In this document: positions 30,938 through 42,059 of the stretch, in pieces
How positions within the stretch are numbered: position 1 is the stretch's first letter
Layout: every line of letters begins with the position of its first letter
Assembly (NCBI GenBank): GCA_037367405.1
Contig: JAZKJV010002627.1
Location: 62,001 to 126,000 of the forward strand
Length of the DNA stretch: 64,000 nucleotides
Direction of reading: 5' to 3'
Source of the DNA: Ottelia alismoides
Lineage: Eukaryota; Streptophyta; Magnoliopsida; Alismatales; Hydrocharitaceae
Translations under genes and position numbers: made by a program
The notes under the pieces: generated by a model
What the model was told of the DNA's origin: nothing
The model's database searches: none
What the model saw: only the letters and a program-made list of their open reading frames with translations

Positions 30938-33260
30938 GATGTGTTCTTTGACTCTCATCATCTACGTTTCATATCTGATTTTTACTCCCATTCTGCATCC
31001 TTGTATATCCATGATGTCTATATCATTCATTCATTATTTCATTTTTTTTAACACCCCAGGTCCATCTTATGATTTTGCTATACTTAGGATGCACTTTATC
31101 CTAAGTATGGGGGGGGGGTGTTATACCTGTGTTCATTCATTCTGTTCTATTACCTCTATTTTGCTGCTTATACTTAAGGATATCTTACCCTAAGTATAGG
31201 GGAGGTAAACACTATACATTCTCTTCCTCGATTTTCCCCTTGGTATACAATCTTCTATACTTAGGATTACTTGATCCGAAGTATAGGGGGATCACCAACT
31301 TCTATTCTTTTGAGTCATTTAAGTATAGGATTCTTTTCACTTCTCTATGCTTAGGACGAGTTATGTCTTCCTTCATCGCTCTCTGATCACTCTGAGAACA
31401 TTGTTCGAGCTAAGTATAAGGGGTGTCGTAGATATTGCATATATACTTTAGCCATAACTCATACTTTGCGTGTGTTAATAATAAGGCTATTATTTATAAA
31501 ATTGGAATAAAAATGTTTTGAAAAATATTTTCAAAAATGTTTGTAAAATGATTGCAAAATTTGTTTGTAAAAATGTTTGCAAAATTTTTTTTGTACAAAT
31601 TTTGTAAAAAATGTTTGTAAAAATGTTTTGCTTGTAAAATGTTTGTAAATTATTTTATGTATCAAAATTATGTATATAGTACAAAATTTTTAAAAATTAT
31701 TTGAAAATTAAATGTTGCAAAAATAGTTTGTAAAATTGTTTTTAAATATTTGTAAAAATAGTTTTGAAAACCTTTTTCAAAATGATTTGAAAAACTTTGC
31801 AAAATATTTTGAAAAATTTTGAAAAAAATTTGTCACATGGGAAATAACTTATGGAGTACAAAAATTACTTGTGTATAATTATAAACCATAATCCAACCCA
31901 AAATTCTTTAATAAAACTGTCTCAAGATCTTGTAAATAAACCATGTATATAAACTCAAAACCCTAGTAAATATGAACCCTTATGTAAAAATAATTTCTTC
32001 TTATTTCTAAAAAATACATAAAAATTTGAAAATTCAAAAATTCCACAAAAAAATCGAATAGCTTGAAAAATTCCCACAAAAAGAGTTTTTGTAAATATTT
32101 GCATGTGCATTCTTTAGAATCATTGTTGACATTTAAACTAGTCTAGAATAAAATTCAAGAATGGAGCTTGGTTAAGGCCTTAATCCACTTAACTTCAGAG
32201 GAACCTTATAGGATTTGGGGTTAAGACTTTTCCGGTCCATAGCAACTTAATTCTTTGAGTCCAGTAGACTATGTTCACATGTCATCTTGATGGGCCTAAA
32301 TAGATTACTTAACAACACACACATGTCTCTCATGGACAATGGCTTGACTTGGACACACACCTTGCATGTTGCTCAACACGGATGAGGTGGTGAGGAGGCA
32401 TAATCCTTTGGCTTGGAGTAGCACATGGGTGTGTAACAACTAGTTGGAGCATCCATCTTCTTCTAGGGAGGGACGTGCATCTCAATCTGGTCTAATAGCA
32501 TTGAGGTCTAATGACAGGATGCCATGGGGTTGCGATAATGCTACAAGAGAGAGATAGTCTACTGGCTCAAGAAGAAAAACACCTTATGTACATGCTGCAT
32601 CGTGTAGCTCTGTTGTATATATGTCATAAAATGCACAAAATCCAAAAAAAAGGGGACATGCATGATTGAAAATAAAATGCTTGCCGAAGTGTATATAGTT
32701 GAATAAGCAAAGCTTATGTATTTCACCATCTCATCTCATGGAAGCTTGTAGTGGGAGACTTAGCTACACTAGTTAAGCTCCACGGAATACGTGGCTACAC
32801 TGGTCATAGTCCATTCTCTTTTTCCCCTCTTCTCGAGCTGGTTGTACTTGAAATTAGAAGGGAATACCCTGCTCCTCGAGGAAAGAATTGCTAGATTGGG
32901 GGACTAGAGTTACCTTATTGAGGGAGGCTGTTTCCTTGCCACTTTTGAGGTGGGGGCTATACATCACTTATAGAGTACAAGAAGAGATTCAAAGTCATTA
33001 GAGTTTGCGTATGCAGACTTAATCTAATTTGGTTATTGAGGAGACCTAACCATAGAACTGTGGAACTTGAAGGTTGTTAAGTCTTAAATCCGTTTCTCCA
33101 TAAGCTTCCGTCAAATTAATAATCCAAAGTTCTGACTGAGCTCCATACTCCAATTTTATGAAGATAAGTTTAACAATTAACTTTAATTCCTTTTTCTTTT
33201 ATTTCTTTTTGTTTTCACTTCTTTTCCAAATAAGTATTTTCTAAGGGACTAGCAAAGGTA
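30938..33260 (+). other. 3' non-coding region of element A3
   Basis: Between integrase and PPT there is no env-like frame. The first part (31050-31430) holds a stem-loop array. Next comes a 300-bp AT-rich stretch of TTTGTAAAA and TTTGAAAA phrases (31490-31830). After that come blocks shared in reverse orientation with A4 (36290-37100) and A7 (55550-56600). Examples are GTTGAATAAGCAAAGCTTATG at 32698-32718 and the GTGGCTACACTGG and TTCTCGAGCTGGTTG phrases near 32800-32850. Confidence -1.
31050..31430 (+). repeat. Stem-loop array with PPT-like 3' arms, element A3
   Basis: Four units spaced about 80-140 bp apart have the form CTATACTTAGGAT - short loop - ATCCTAAGTATAGGGG. Clear inverted arms are at 31078-31090/31098-31110, 31169-31180/31188-31202 and 31255-31267/31274-31287. 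A last unit near 31411-31424 keeps only the 3' arm. The 3' arm AAGTATAGGGG(G) is the core of this element's own PPT at 33261-33273. Unit 1 has outer arms AACACCCC (31050-31057) and GGGGTGTT (31113-31120). Confidence -1.
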
Positions 33261-33273
33261 AAGTATAGGGGGA
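33261..33273 (+). other. Polypurine tract of element A3
   Basis: AAGTATAGGGGGA lies immediately before the 3' LTR and is identical to the A7 PPT at 55513-55525 (minus). Both are preceded by a conserved GGGACTAGCAA phrase. It primes plus-strand DNA synthesis. Confidence -1.
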
Positions 33274-35682
33274 TTATAAATATATATGATTCTCATACTT
33301 TATTCTTTTATTTTAGCCAAATCTTTTAGCAAAAACATCTGTAAATATATATTAAAACCAATAAATTAGCATTCACCTTGCATGTGTTAATATTGTATAG
33401 TTAACACATTTGTTCAAATAAAAAGAAAAAAGAAGAAAAGAAAAAGAAAAGATAATAAAGAAGGATGTAATTATGTAATAAGCAGACTGCCCGAACCCTG
33501 GGAGAAGGTCAATATTGACCTAATCAACATGAATAAAGTAGGGGGAGATAGGTCATTATTCATTCTTTCTCTATATATATATATGCATCATTCCCTTATT
33601 TTATTCATCAATAAAAATCCCTCAAATTGATTTACTTCTTTAACAAAACTTGTACATAAACATGTTTTCTAAATACTAAAAATAATGCAAAATTAATTGA
33701 TGTACATTATGCAAATAATACCACTCATAAAAAGCCACAAACAAACTTAAAAGATCAATACCGGCTCCATATAAACTCAAATTCTTCCAAAATCACCTTT
33801 ATTAGACTCTAAATTAAATTATCTTTAAAATGAGAGTAGTTTCATTATTTTTGGGGTTATAGTGTAAAAATTGGCTTTTTAGGTGTATTTTATAGCCATA
33901 AGGTACCTATACCTATAAATATATTTATTTACTTATTTTACACAAAATTTGTATATATTGTATCTTTAAATACTTATTTATACTTCCAATAATATTATAA
34001 AATTTAAAATAAAAAACACAAAATACAAAATAAATTAAAAATAAAATCAAACTCTCATTGTACAAATGACTATACATGTATATATTGTATAAAATCACTA
34101 TTTATCTAACATTTGTATTTAATTTATAAAAATCAAATAAAAAATCCTTTTATATTCCTCTAATTATTTTGTAAATAAATAAAATATAAATTAAAATATA
34201 TTTATGTAAAAATAATAAAATAAAAATACCTGAATATAATACATAAGTATATTATACATGTACATAATACACTAAATTATTTATATTGTATATATGAATT
34301 AATAAAAATAATTTAAAATCACAAAAAATAGTATGAAAAATAACAAACATTTTTTTATTTTATTTGTTTTTTATTTTAAAATAATTTACTATTCGATTTC
34401 TAATTTTATTTATTTATTTCTCTATCTTATCTTTTTCTCTATTATGTCCGTTTCCTCCGTCACTTCCCATTGGTCCATCTGAGAATGTTGACCACGATCG
34501 GGTTTTGCCCCAACTTCTCCAATTCTTCCAACCAGACCCGATCCATTCAACCCTCGCTCTTCCTCCCTGATAAAATGGCATGGGTTCCTAATCCACGCTT
34601 GAGCATCATATCCAAGATTCGTGCCTCTGTTCACGTGATTTTGCTCCATCCTTCTCGAACTTGTTGCGCTTATAAAATCACCTGCACCTTCCTCATTCCT
34701 GCCATCTTTGGCTGCTCCACCACCTCCGTTATGCTCAATGCCTTTCCCAGAGTGAAAACAGTGAGAGAGGGCTAGCCGGGAGGGCTTGGATGCTAGTGTG
34801 TCCGAGGTCCGGTGGCATGTTCGCCGTGCTTCATCGCAAGGAGCTCAGTCTCTAGCTGTGCCTCCCTGTTGAGGCTCTGACCCCCAGAGGCTCTTCGTCT
34901 CCACCCTAGGTGACTACATTCACCCCCAGGTACACCTTACTGATCAAAGACACTCGTTTTGATTTGATTTCCATATCCTGTGCAGAGCACCTACATTTGA
35001 TTCTTAAACCCGATCGACACTCTATCTCGACTCCTAACACACCTCATACATTGCACTATCTATTTCTCCATCTTTCTCCATAGTCTAATCATCGACCCAA
35101 TCATCAGATTGGGTCGAATCTCAGGTTTAAACCCTCACCCATAGGACCTGATGCATCTACTCCCCTTGATCGTTTTACTACTTCTAACCCTTCGTCGGAG
35201 TTCCATCTCTGAGCAAGAACCCTTGTGTTGGCCCAGTAGCGAAGATGACCTCATCTGGAGGTCATTCTGCATTTGCACACTAGTTTTAGGTAGCTCCAGG
35301 ACACCATTCACTTTCAGGACTCCTTTCGAAGTCCTGGACCCTATTGAGAGCACCAACTGCCGCAGACAACCATCAGGAACTTTTCCCCCGTCTGAGCAGC
35401 AATGGAGCACGTCGGGAGCCCACACATTTGCCATCTAAAACTCACTGAAGGCAAGTTTTTCTCGAGTTCTTCTTGATGCCTCCCCAACCGTAGGATCAGG
35501 GGGCCTCCCAATTCTAATCTTGTCCGCCCATTTTGGAGGCCCTGTAATCGTTTGATCCTTTAAGGATCGATCCCTAATCATTCATCGCGAAGTGGTACCG
35601 ACAGATCTGAGCTGTCCATCATAAGCGGATCATTCTCAACTGTTCGTTAGTGGAAGCCCATACAACCATCATATCTGGAGCC
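33274..35682 (+). repeat. Truncated 3' LTR of element A3 (about 2.4 of 3.8 kb)
   Basis: The start is TTATAAAT, a mutated form of TGATGAAT in the 5' LTR. It is collinear with 18937-21360 and ends abruptly after GGAGCC at 35682, where A4 begins. It keeps a better promoter candidate than the 5' LTR: CACGTG at 34632-34637 and TATAAAA at 34671-34677, 34 bp apart. The terminal 1.4 kb, including U5, is missing. Confidence -1.
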
Positions 35683-35689
35683 ATGGTGC

Positions 35690-36290
35690 TGAAAAACCTG
35701 AAATTTAATCCTTTTAATTATGTTGTTTTCAATGCGTTGTAGTCAGATAACTTCAGATCAATCAAAAACCACATCTTCAATTTCTAATCCAATTAAAAGT
35801 GAGCGGTTATATTTTTTTACTTGGGAAAGCCCAAGGTCGAACTCAGGAAGGCAACTTTCTCTTTAGATTTATTTAAAGTCGACCTAGATGCTAGGTTTTC
35901 AGAGAAACATTTTTTTGGTATTTTTAAAATGCAATTATAAATGCAATGCAATATTGGGCTAAGTTTAGGGACTAAAATGTAAATTACATTCAAACAATGT
36001 CAAAAAATTCTCTAACTTGCCCAAAGGTTGAATAATGATGAAATTATATTACTGCAATGTTTTTGGAATTTTTTGATGAAAAATGGATTAACTATGAATT
36101 AAATATGAATGTAGGATGATTTTAGCAAATTATTTTTGATAAATATAAAACCAAATTATTTTCAGAAACTAAAATTATCCTAGATACCTCTATGTAAGAG
36201 GAATCTGGGAAAATTATCAAATCCTAAAAATAATTGATTTATTACAGCATTAAAAACTAATTAAACGAATCACCATGTAATTTATTGCAA
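35690..36290 (-). repeat. Terminal LTR fragment attached to element A4
   Basis: It starts TGAAAAACC on the plus strand, like the A1 LTR border TGAAAAGCG. The reversed U5 block GGTCGAACTCAGGAAGGC lies at 35831-35848, the distance from the end expected for this family. The rest is AT-rich LTR-body type (GCAATGTTTTTGGAATTTTTTG). It passes without a PPT into 3' non-coding sequence at about 36290. Most of the LTR and about 0.4 kb of interior therefore seem deleted. Confidence -1.
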
Positions 36291-37888
36291 CCTCGATATG
36301 CGTGCAAATAAGATGATTTATGGGCACAATGTGCAACCAACTCAAGAAGAGGAGGAAAGATGAGAATGGACCATAGCCAGTGTAGCCACGTATCCCTTGG
36401 AGCTTGACCAGGGTAGCTACGTCTCCAGCTGCAAGCTTCCCTGAGATGAGACAATGAATCACATAAGCTTTGCTTATTCAACTATATGCACTCTGGCAGG
36501 CATTTTTATTTTCAATCAGGCATGCCCTTTTTTTTTGGAGTTTTTACATTTTTTTATGATACATATAAAACATATCTACAAGGTACGACATGCACATAAG
36601 GAGTTTTTCTTCTTGCGCCAGTAGACTATCCCTCTTTTGAAGCATTATCGCAACCCACAACATCTTGTCGTTAGACCTTGATGCTCCTAGACCAGGCTGA
36701 GATGCACTGCCCTCCCTAGAGAAAGACGGATGTTCCCACTAGTTGTTACACATCGTGTGCTACCCCAAGCCAAAGGATTCTACCCCCTCACCACCTCATC
36801 CATGACGAGCTACGTGTAGAGTGCTTGTCCAAGTTAAGCCACTGTCTAGAAGAATCAAGCATGCACTATTAAGTGTTCTACTTCGACCAATCAAGATGAC
36901 ATGCGAACATAATCTTGTGGACTCAAAGAATTAAGTCGCTAGGACCTTAAAAGTCTCAACTACAGTTCCTATATGGTTCCTCTAAAATTAAGTGGATTAA
37001 GGTCTTAACCAAGCTCCATTCTTCAATTTTATTCCAGACTAGTTTAAATGTCAATAATATTCAGAAAAATGCAAATGCGCATGCAACAAAAGGTATTTAC
37101 AAAAAATTATAAAGAAAAGAAAATAAAAGACAAAATCTTTTTGAAAAGTTTTTCAAAGAAATTTTGCAAATTTTTATGGATTTTATCTTTTTCAATTTTA
37201 TGGTATTTTTAATAAGAAAGAAAAGAAAGAAAGTTTTTACAAATATTGACAAAAATGTGTACATATTTGCAAGGGTTTTATTTACAAGTTTTATACACAA
37301 TTTTTACAAGTTGATTTTATCTACAAATTTTATGGGAGACAAGTATAGAAAAGTGAAAAGAATCCTATACTACAATGAGTCAAAGAATGAAGGAATGAAT
37401 TGGATAGAAGTCGGTGATCCCCCTATACTTAGGGTCAAGTAATCCTAAAAATAGAAGACCGTATAAAAGGGGGAAAACTGAGGAAGGGGTTGTGCATGAA
37501 ATCAACGGTCGACTTGTCCCCCCTATACTTAGGGTAATGGATCCCTAGGTATAGAAAAGAATATCAACAGTTGAGGGAAAAATGAGGGAACAATCAGAGA
37601 AATGAAAAACAAATATTACCTCTCTTATACTTAGGGTCAGATGTCCTTAAGTATAGGCAACAAAACATGGGTAATAGAACATAAAGAAATATGTACAACA
37701 CAGGTTCAACACCCCTTTATACTTAGGATAATGCATACCTGAGTATAGCAATAATACTAAGCGATGCCTGGGGTGTTAAACAGAACGGAAGAATAAAGGA
37801 ATAAAATAGAAATCATGGATATAAAAAGAGGCGGACAAAAGTGTAACTCAGGTGTGAGATGCAAAAGATGAGAATCAAAGAACACATC
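36291..37888 (-). other. 3' non-coding region of element A4 with stem-loop array
   Basis: In reverse orientation it matches A3 30938-32850, including AAGCTTTGCTTATTCAAC at 36467-36484 and GATTAAGGTCTTAACCAAGCTCC near 36993. Four stem-loop units lie at about 37412-37450, 37519-37556, 37622-37660 and 37708-37748, with consensus CCCTATACTTAGGG...CCTAAGTATAG. The unit at 37708 keeps outer arms AACACCCC and GGGGTGTT as in A3. No gene is seen; the frames here are AT-rich noise. Confidence -1.
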
Positions 37889-38775
37889 TCATACAAAATG
37901 AATCGGGGCAACATCAATGGTCAACGGGTCATGATAAAGAAAAGGATTTAGGCGTTGATCGTTGACTCGAAATGTGGACTCAGAAGACATCTTTGATATT
38001 TCCATACCGCCGTAGTCATGCACCTTTCTGACTAAATATGGGCCTTTCCACTTGCTCTGTGATTTCCCTGGAAATAGTCTCTGTCATATATCAATATCCA
38101 TACTCTCTGATCAGGCTCAAACTGCTTGTGACTGATGTGCGAATCAAGCCATATCTTTACTCACTCCTTTTTATGTAGGCTACTCGAAAAGGTTGTATCC
38201 CTAAGCTTCTCCACGGCTTCCAACTCTACTCTCCTCTGATCTCCTACACTCTATGGATCCAAAAATATCCCTATGTCTGCCCAAAGTGAGTTATGCTTTA
38301 TCTCCACACGTAAGTGTCATAGCTTGCCATAAACGATTCGGAATGGAGATGTACCCAAAGGTGTCTTGAAGGATGTCCTATAAGCCCACAAGACAGAGTC
38401 CAAAAGCTGCGACTAATCCTTTCAGTCTGGACGGACAACCTTCTGCAATATCGTCTTGATCTCCCGGTTCGAAACCTCTGCAAGAACATTCGTTTGTGGA
38501 TGGTATGGAGTGGCAACTCTATGGTCTAAGCTAAACTCGTTAGAAAGGGACCTTACCTTGTCATTGATAAAATGAGCCCCCCGCCGGAAATCAGAACTCT
38601 AGGAACCCTAAACCGTGATATGATATTCTTCATTAAAAATATACAAACATTCCTTGCATCAGCGACTCGGGAGGGGATGACCTCAACCCAACAACTCACA
38701 TAATCCACAACCAACAAAATGTACTCAAATCCCTGATTCTTAAGGAATGGACCCATAAAATCGATGCCCCATTGT
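37889..38775 (-). pseudogene. Integrase remnant of element A4
   Basis: The minus strand begins abruptly at WGIDFMGPFLKNQGFEYILL (first Asp) and continues VVDYVSCWVEVIPSRVADAR. The second Asp motif is LISGGGLILSM, where Asp has become Gly and a frameshift follows. The Glu is kept in VLAEVSNREIK. Then come [17 protein letters not shown], the C-terminal SHISHKQFEPDQRVWI, and an end TIDVAPIHFV at the TGA at 37889-37891. The sequence upstream of the core is missing because a reversed LTR end replaces it at 38776. Confidence -1.
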
Positions 38776-39010
38776 TGAGTTGAGATTTTCTTCGAGGAGT
38801 GGTTATTCATGATGTAAAGTTGTCGTTGCGATCCCCAAAATTCTCGGCTCAAACAAACAAATTTTTGCTTTCTCAAGCTAATAATTCATTACAAAAGAAT
38901 AATGAAGCAAGAGAAATTTGCTACTTATCTACCTGTATTGCTAACAGGATCGAACTCAAGGAGGCTGCAATTCCAGAGGGTTATTCAATTAATTGAAAAA
39001 AAATCAATTA
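38776..39010 (-). repeat. Short reversed LTR end between A4 and A5
   Basis: It begins TGAGTTGAGATTTTCTTCG on the plus strand, similar to the A7 LTR border TGAATAGGATTTTTCG. It contains ATCGAACTCAAGGAGGC at 38949-38965, the U5 block in minus orientation. It abuts the plus-oriented A5 PBS at 39019. The orientation is wrong for an A5 LTR, so this is a rearranged fragment. Its right edge is approximate. Confidence -1.
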
Positions 39011-39018
39011 AAAGAAAA

Positions 39019-39037
39019 CGACACCGTTGCCTGGGGA
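39019..39037 (+). other. Primer-binding site (tRNA-Asp) of element A5
   Basis: CGACACCGTTGCCTGGGGA resembles TGGCGCCGTTGCCGGGGA with several changes. No correctly oriented 5' LTR precedes it. Confidence -1.
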
Positions 39038-40462
39038 GGCATGACGAGGGTATTTAGGTTTCTCTTTTGACGTGCTATTCTTGGTTGTATATATCTGTTT
39101 ATATTTTGCCACATTATTTCATTATTTATATTCATTGTATTTATTTCATTTTTCTTGCTCATATTTGATAATTGTGTTTCTTACACATTCTCTCTTTTCT
39201 TTTTCTTGCGAGGGCTCGCGAAGCGAAGGAGGCGATCCTAGTAGAGCCGAAGCACCCAAGCGAAGTGGAGGCAGCTTGATTCTTCACCGAAGCGCATGAT
39301 AGCGTGAGAGGAGGAGAAGAAGAATTGAAGGAAACCAAGCAAAAAAATCAGACTTTTATTTTATTTTTAGCATTTGAACTCTTGTAAAAAGGACATTCAT
39401 TTGTTGCGGGGTCTGTTTCACCAAGTGCCGGTGCAGTTGGAGGTCCTCACCGATTTTGTTTTCATCGCCTTATTTTTCATTGTTTTCCATGGATTTCGTG
39501 AGCTACCTATTGATTGCTTTAATTATTTTTGGTTGAACAAGGTAATTAATTTGGACCAAATACCCTAAACAAGAATTTCTGTACCTATAGAATAGAGTAT
39601 AATTGGACTTAGTCAAATTAACCTGTTCTTGCCCATTAATAGAAGCTATTGTTAGTACGATTCACTTGTATTTGCATGTAGGTTAGTTTATTTTTCTGTA
39701 TTTTAATTCTGAGCGGATCACCCTGCATGTAGAGTGCTGGCGACAAGGTACACATCTCTAACCCCTGCATGCATCATTTTGTTTAATCGCGCATTAGCAT
39801 TTCTGTCTCCTTCCTTGTTTTCACTAACATAATTTAAAAAAGAAATTGGACACTCACTAAGTGATTCATTGAAAATATTCAAACCAAATGATAACTGCCT
39901 AAAATTTGGGGCTACTAAAGAAAACTTGACCCTAAAATAAACGTATGGAAAAATCATTGCTTTGGGGAGAGTAACCCCTTTCTTATTTGATTTATCTGCA
40001 GCTAGGAAGCGACCCACACACTAGGATAGAATCACGCCCGAACTCTATTCAGACTACTATCTTGTGATGAGTTGTTCTCCAGTGAGGACTTCACTGGGTA
40101 GCCAGTAATCGGTCTGGGATTTCCTTAGACGAGTGGGCAGATTGGCTAGCCGGTAAATGGTCTGTATCCATATTGGTTAAGAAAAACGAGTTGTGAGATT
40201 GGGACAGTCTCCTGGGACCATTGAGTTCCTAACAACTCAATTTAACTGCTTTGATAGATCGTATTCTCACCAAACTCTAAAAATTGACAAGATAATTGAC
40301 CGAACCTTCACCGTCTTCACATTGCGTTGAGTTGGTGAACTGAGGGTTTGTATTGTGTTTGATTACTAGTGATAGAGATCCTTCTGCGTAATTTGCGCCT
40401 TCATTCACTTTCACTCTTGCATTGACCTTCGTGCTCTCGCATCCTGCCTATTGATTTCGAAG
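39038..40462 (+). other. 5' leader of element A5
   Basis: It has the same block order as A3: hairpin (39421-39440), GATTCACTTG and CCTGCATGTAGAG...CATGCATCATTT phrases, GGGGAGAGTAACCCCTTTC, a pyrimidine-rich CAG ending at 40001, CACACTAGGATAGAATC, and GACCGAACCTTCACCGTCTTC (about 40299-40319) before gag. A GC-rich part near 39200-39300 lacks gene signals. The 75-codon frame there has no recognisable domain. Confidence -1.
39421..39440 (+). promoter_or_regulatory. Conserved 20-nt leader hairpin, element A5
   Basis: CCAAGTG and CAGTTGG pair except at one position around the loop CCGGTG. It lies 383 nt after the PBS. The TCTGTTTC and TCACCG flanks are as in A3. Confidence -1.
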
Positions 40463-42059
40463 ATGTCATACCAGAGTATTTCTCGTTCAGACTTTGCGAA
40501 CTCATTCTACACTCCGAGCTGTTCACCTTCTATTTGGGGAGACTCACTTCCCGATTATTCCCCTTTCTCCAATTCACCCTTTACAACATCGATCAATCCA
40601 CTATTTAACATTGGATTTAGTCTTGAATTAGTATCTGAGACTCCATTACTTCTGAGAACTAATCGAGTTTCGTGCACATTTTCAGAGTCAGACACTAGAC
40701 ACTTGATGCCACCAAAGGGAAAGGGAACCATGTCAGAGTAGAGCGAGATCAACAACACCATGTTAGTCTCCGTCCAATCAATTTGAACCCAGTAACAGAG
40801 CATGCTAATTTTCAGACCGCATTGAGAGACATGATTCTAGAGCTGAGACAAGAAAAAGAAGATAGGAGAGAGGAGGATAGAAACAATGCTGGAGGTGGGA
40901 ATGGGGGAGAAGACCCTAACATAGAACCTGGGGCTAAGCCTACATTAAAGGGTGCTTATAGTCCAGTGGCAGGACATGCAAATTCTTGGATACAAATCCC
41001 TGCAATTCATGGCATTTCGAGCTTAAGCCCACTATTTTACCTCTTCTCCCAATATTCCATGGAAATATTAATGAAGAACCTTATAAACACCTCCAGCAGT
41101 TCGATCGCATTTGTGGAACAGTACACTACCCAAATGTCCCATTAGAGGTAGTGCAGATGATCGCCTTCTCGTTCAGTCTGATGGACAAAGCTTTATATTG
41201 GTTAAATCACTTAGGGAAGGTTGTTACTACTTGGGAAGAGTTGAGATCCGCATTTCTGAACAAATATTACCTGCTCAGACGACTCAACCAAATGTGATCC
41301 TTGATTGCTAATTTCTCCCAGATGCCCCAAGAGCCTATTCACGAGGCGTGGGAAAGATTCAAAGATCTGACAGATAAGTACTCCCATCATGATATTCCAA
41401 AGACCATCCTTGTACAAAATTTCCTTAGGGGTTTAAGCATAGAGAATCAGGAGCCGGTAGATGTCGTTTGTGGGGGGGGAGCCAGTTCAACAAGGATGAG
41501 GATGTCCTTTATCAAATTTTTGAGGAGATGGCGGAGAGTTCAACAGCTCTTTCTTCTTCACATGCTTTTCAGAAGCATCCCGTCACCTCCACATAGTTGT
41601 CAATATGACTGCATCACATGAAGTGGATAAGGTGGACAATACTGACCTTACCATCATTGGAAACCACCTATCCAAAGTGGACATTATTGATAAACGATCC
41701 AAGGAGCTTGAGAAGCTTGAAGTGATCGAGTAGAGGACAAAGAACCTAGATAAGCTGGATGAGATATCAAAGCACCTGGAGCTTATTGTGAGTAAGATCA
41801 GTGCCATTCACAGTGTGAGTGCAACAACCGATACCTCTACTAGGAAGCGGACTTCTTCCCCCCAGCAGAGTAGCGGAGGACCATCCACAGTTCAGCATGT
41901 CTACTATGTGCAGACACCTGATCATGTTCAACATCATTTACATCAGATAGTTCCTTACAAACAGGAAGTAGCTTACATTCCTGAGCAGCAGTCTCCACCT
42001 CCACCTGTCATTCAGGAGGTGAACGGCATCTAGTTCGACCGTGAGCGAAACCATCATCA
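40463..42059 (+). pseudogene. Gag of element A5, cut by the A6 insertion
   Basis: The start is MSYQSISRSDFANSFYTPSC, with SINPLFNIGFSLELV as in A1. A TAG at 40739-40741 and frameshifts near 40785 and 41000 break the frame. The gag core reads HFELKPTILPLLPIFHGNIN, EEPYKHLQQFDRICGTVHYP and LYWLNHLGKVVTTWEELRSA. A TGA follows RRLNQM, and HEAWERFKDLTDKYSHHDIP comes next. A coiled-coil-like tail (41640-41830) and FEVNGI, followed by a stop, precede the A6 LTR at about 42060. Protease and pol of A5 are not in the window. Confidence -1.

Larger units (their letters stand above)
18937..35682 (+). mobile_element. Near-complete Athila-like Ty3/gypsy element A3
   Basis: The order is 5' LTR, tRNA-Asp PBS, 1.7-kb leader, gag, protease, RT, RNase H, integrase, a 2.3-kb 3' non-coding region, PPT and 3' LTR. 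The interior is about 10.5 kb. Coding parts are recognisable throughout but full of stops. The 3' LTR is cut at 35682 by A4. No env-like frame is present after integrase. Visible divergence between the two LTRs and the load of nonsense changes indicate an old insertion. Confidence -1.

Noticed and set aside
31108..31118. Long G run as a possible sequencing artefact or G-quadruplex
   Set aside because: It is an expanded form of the GGGG end seen in the neighbouring array units; a single run cannot form a quadruplex alone.
31078..31430. TTAGG-type motifs suggesting interstitial telomere repeats
   Set aside because: The motif occurs as inverted arms spaced roughly 80-140 bp apart, not as head-to-tail TTTAGGG tandem repeats.
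30938..33260. Possible env-like gene after integrase in A3
   Set aside because: No frame longer than about 100 codons, and no signal peptide and transmembrane combination. The space holds repeats and stem-loops.
40451..40741. Apparent host gene start
   Set aside because: The protein has the INPLF motif and position of the gag N-terminus of A1, with the gag core following in other frames.
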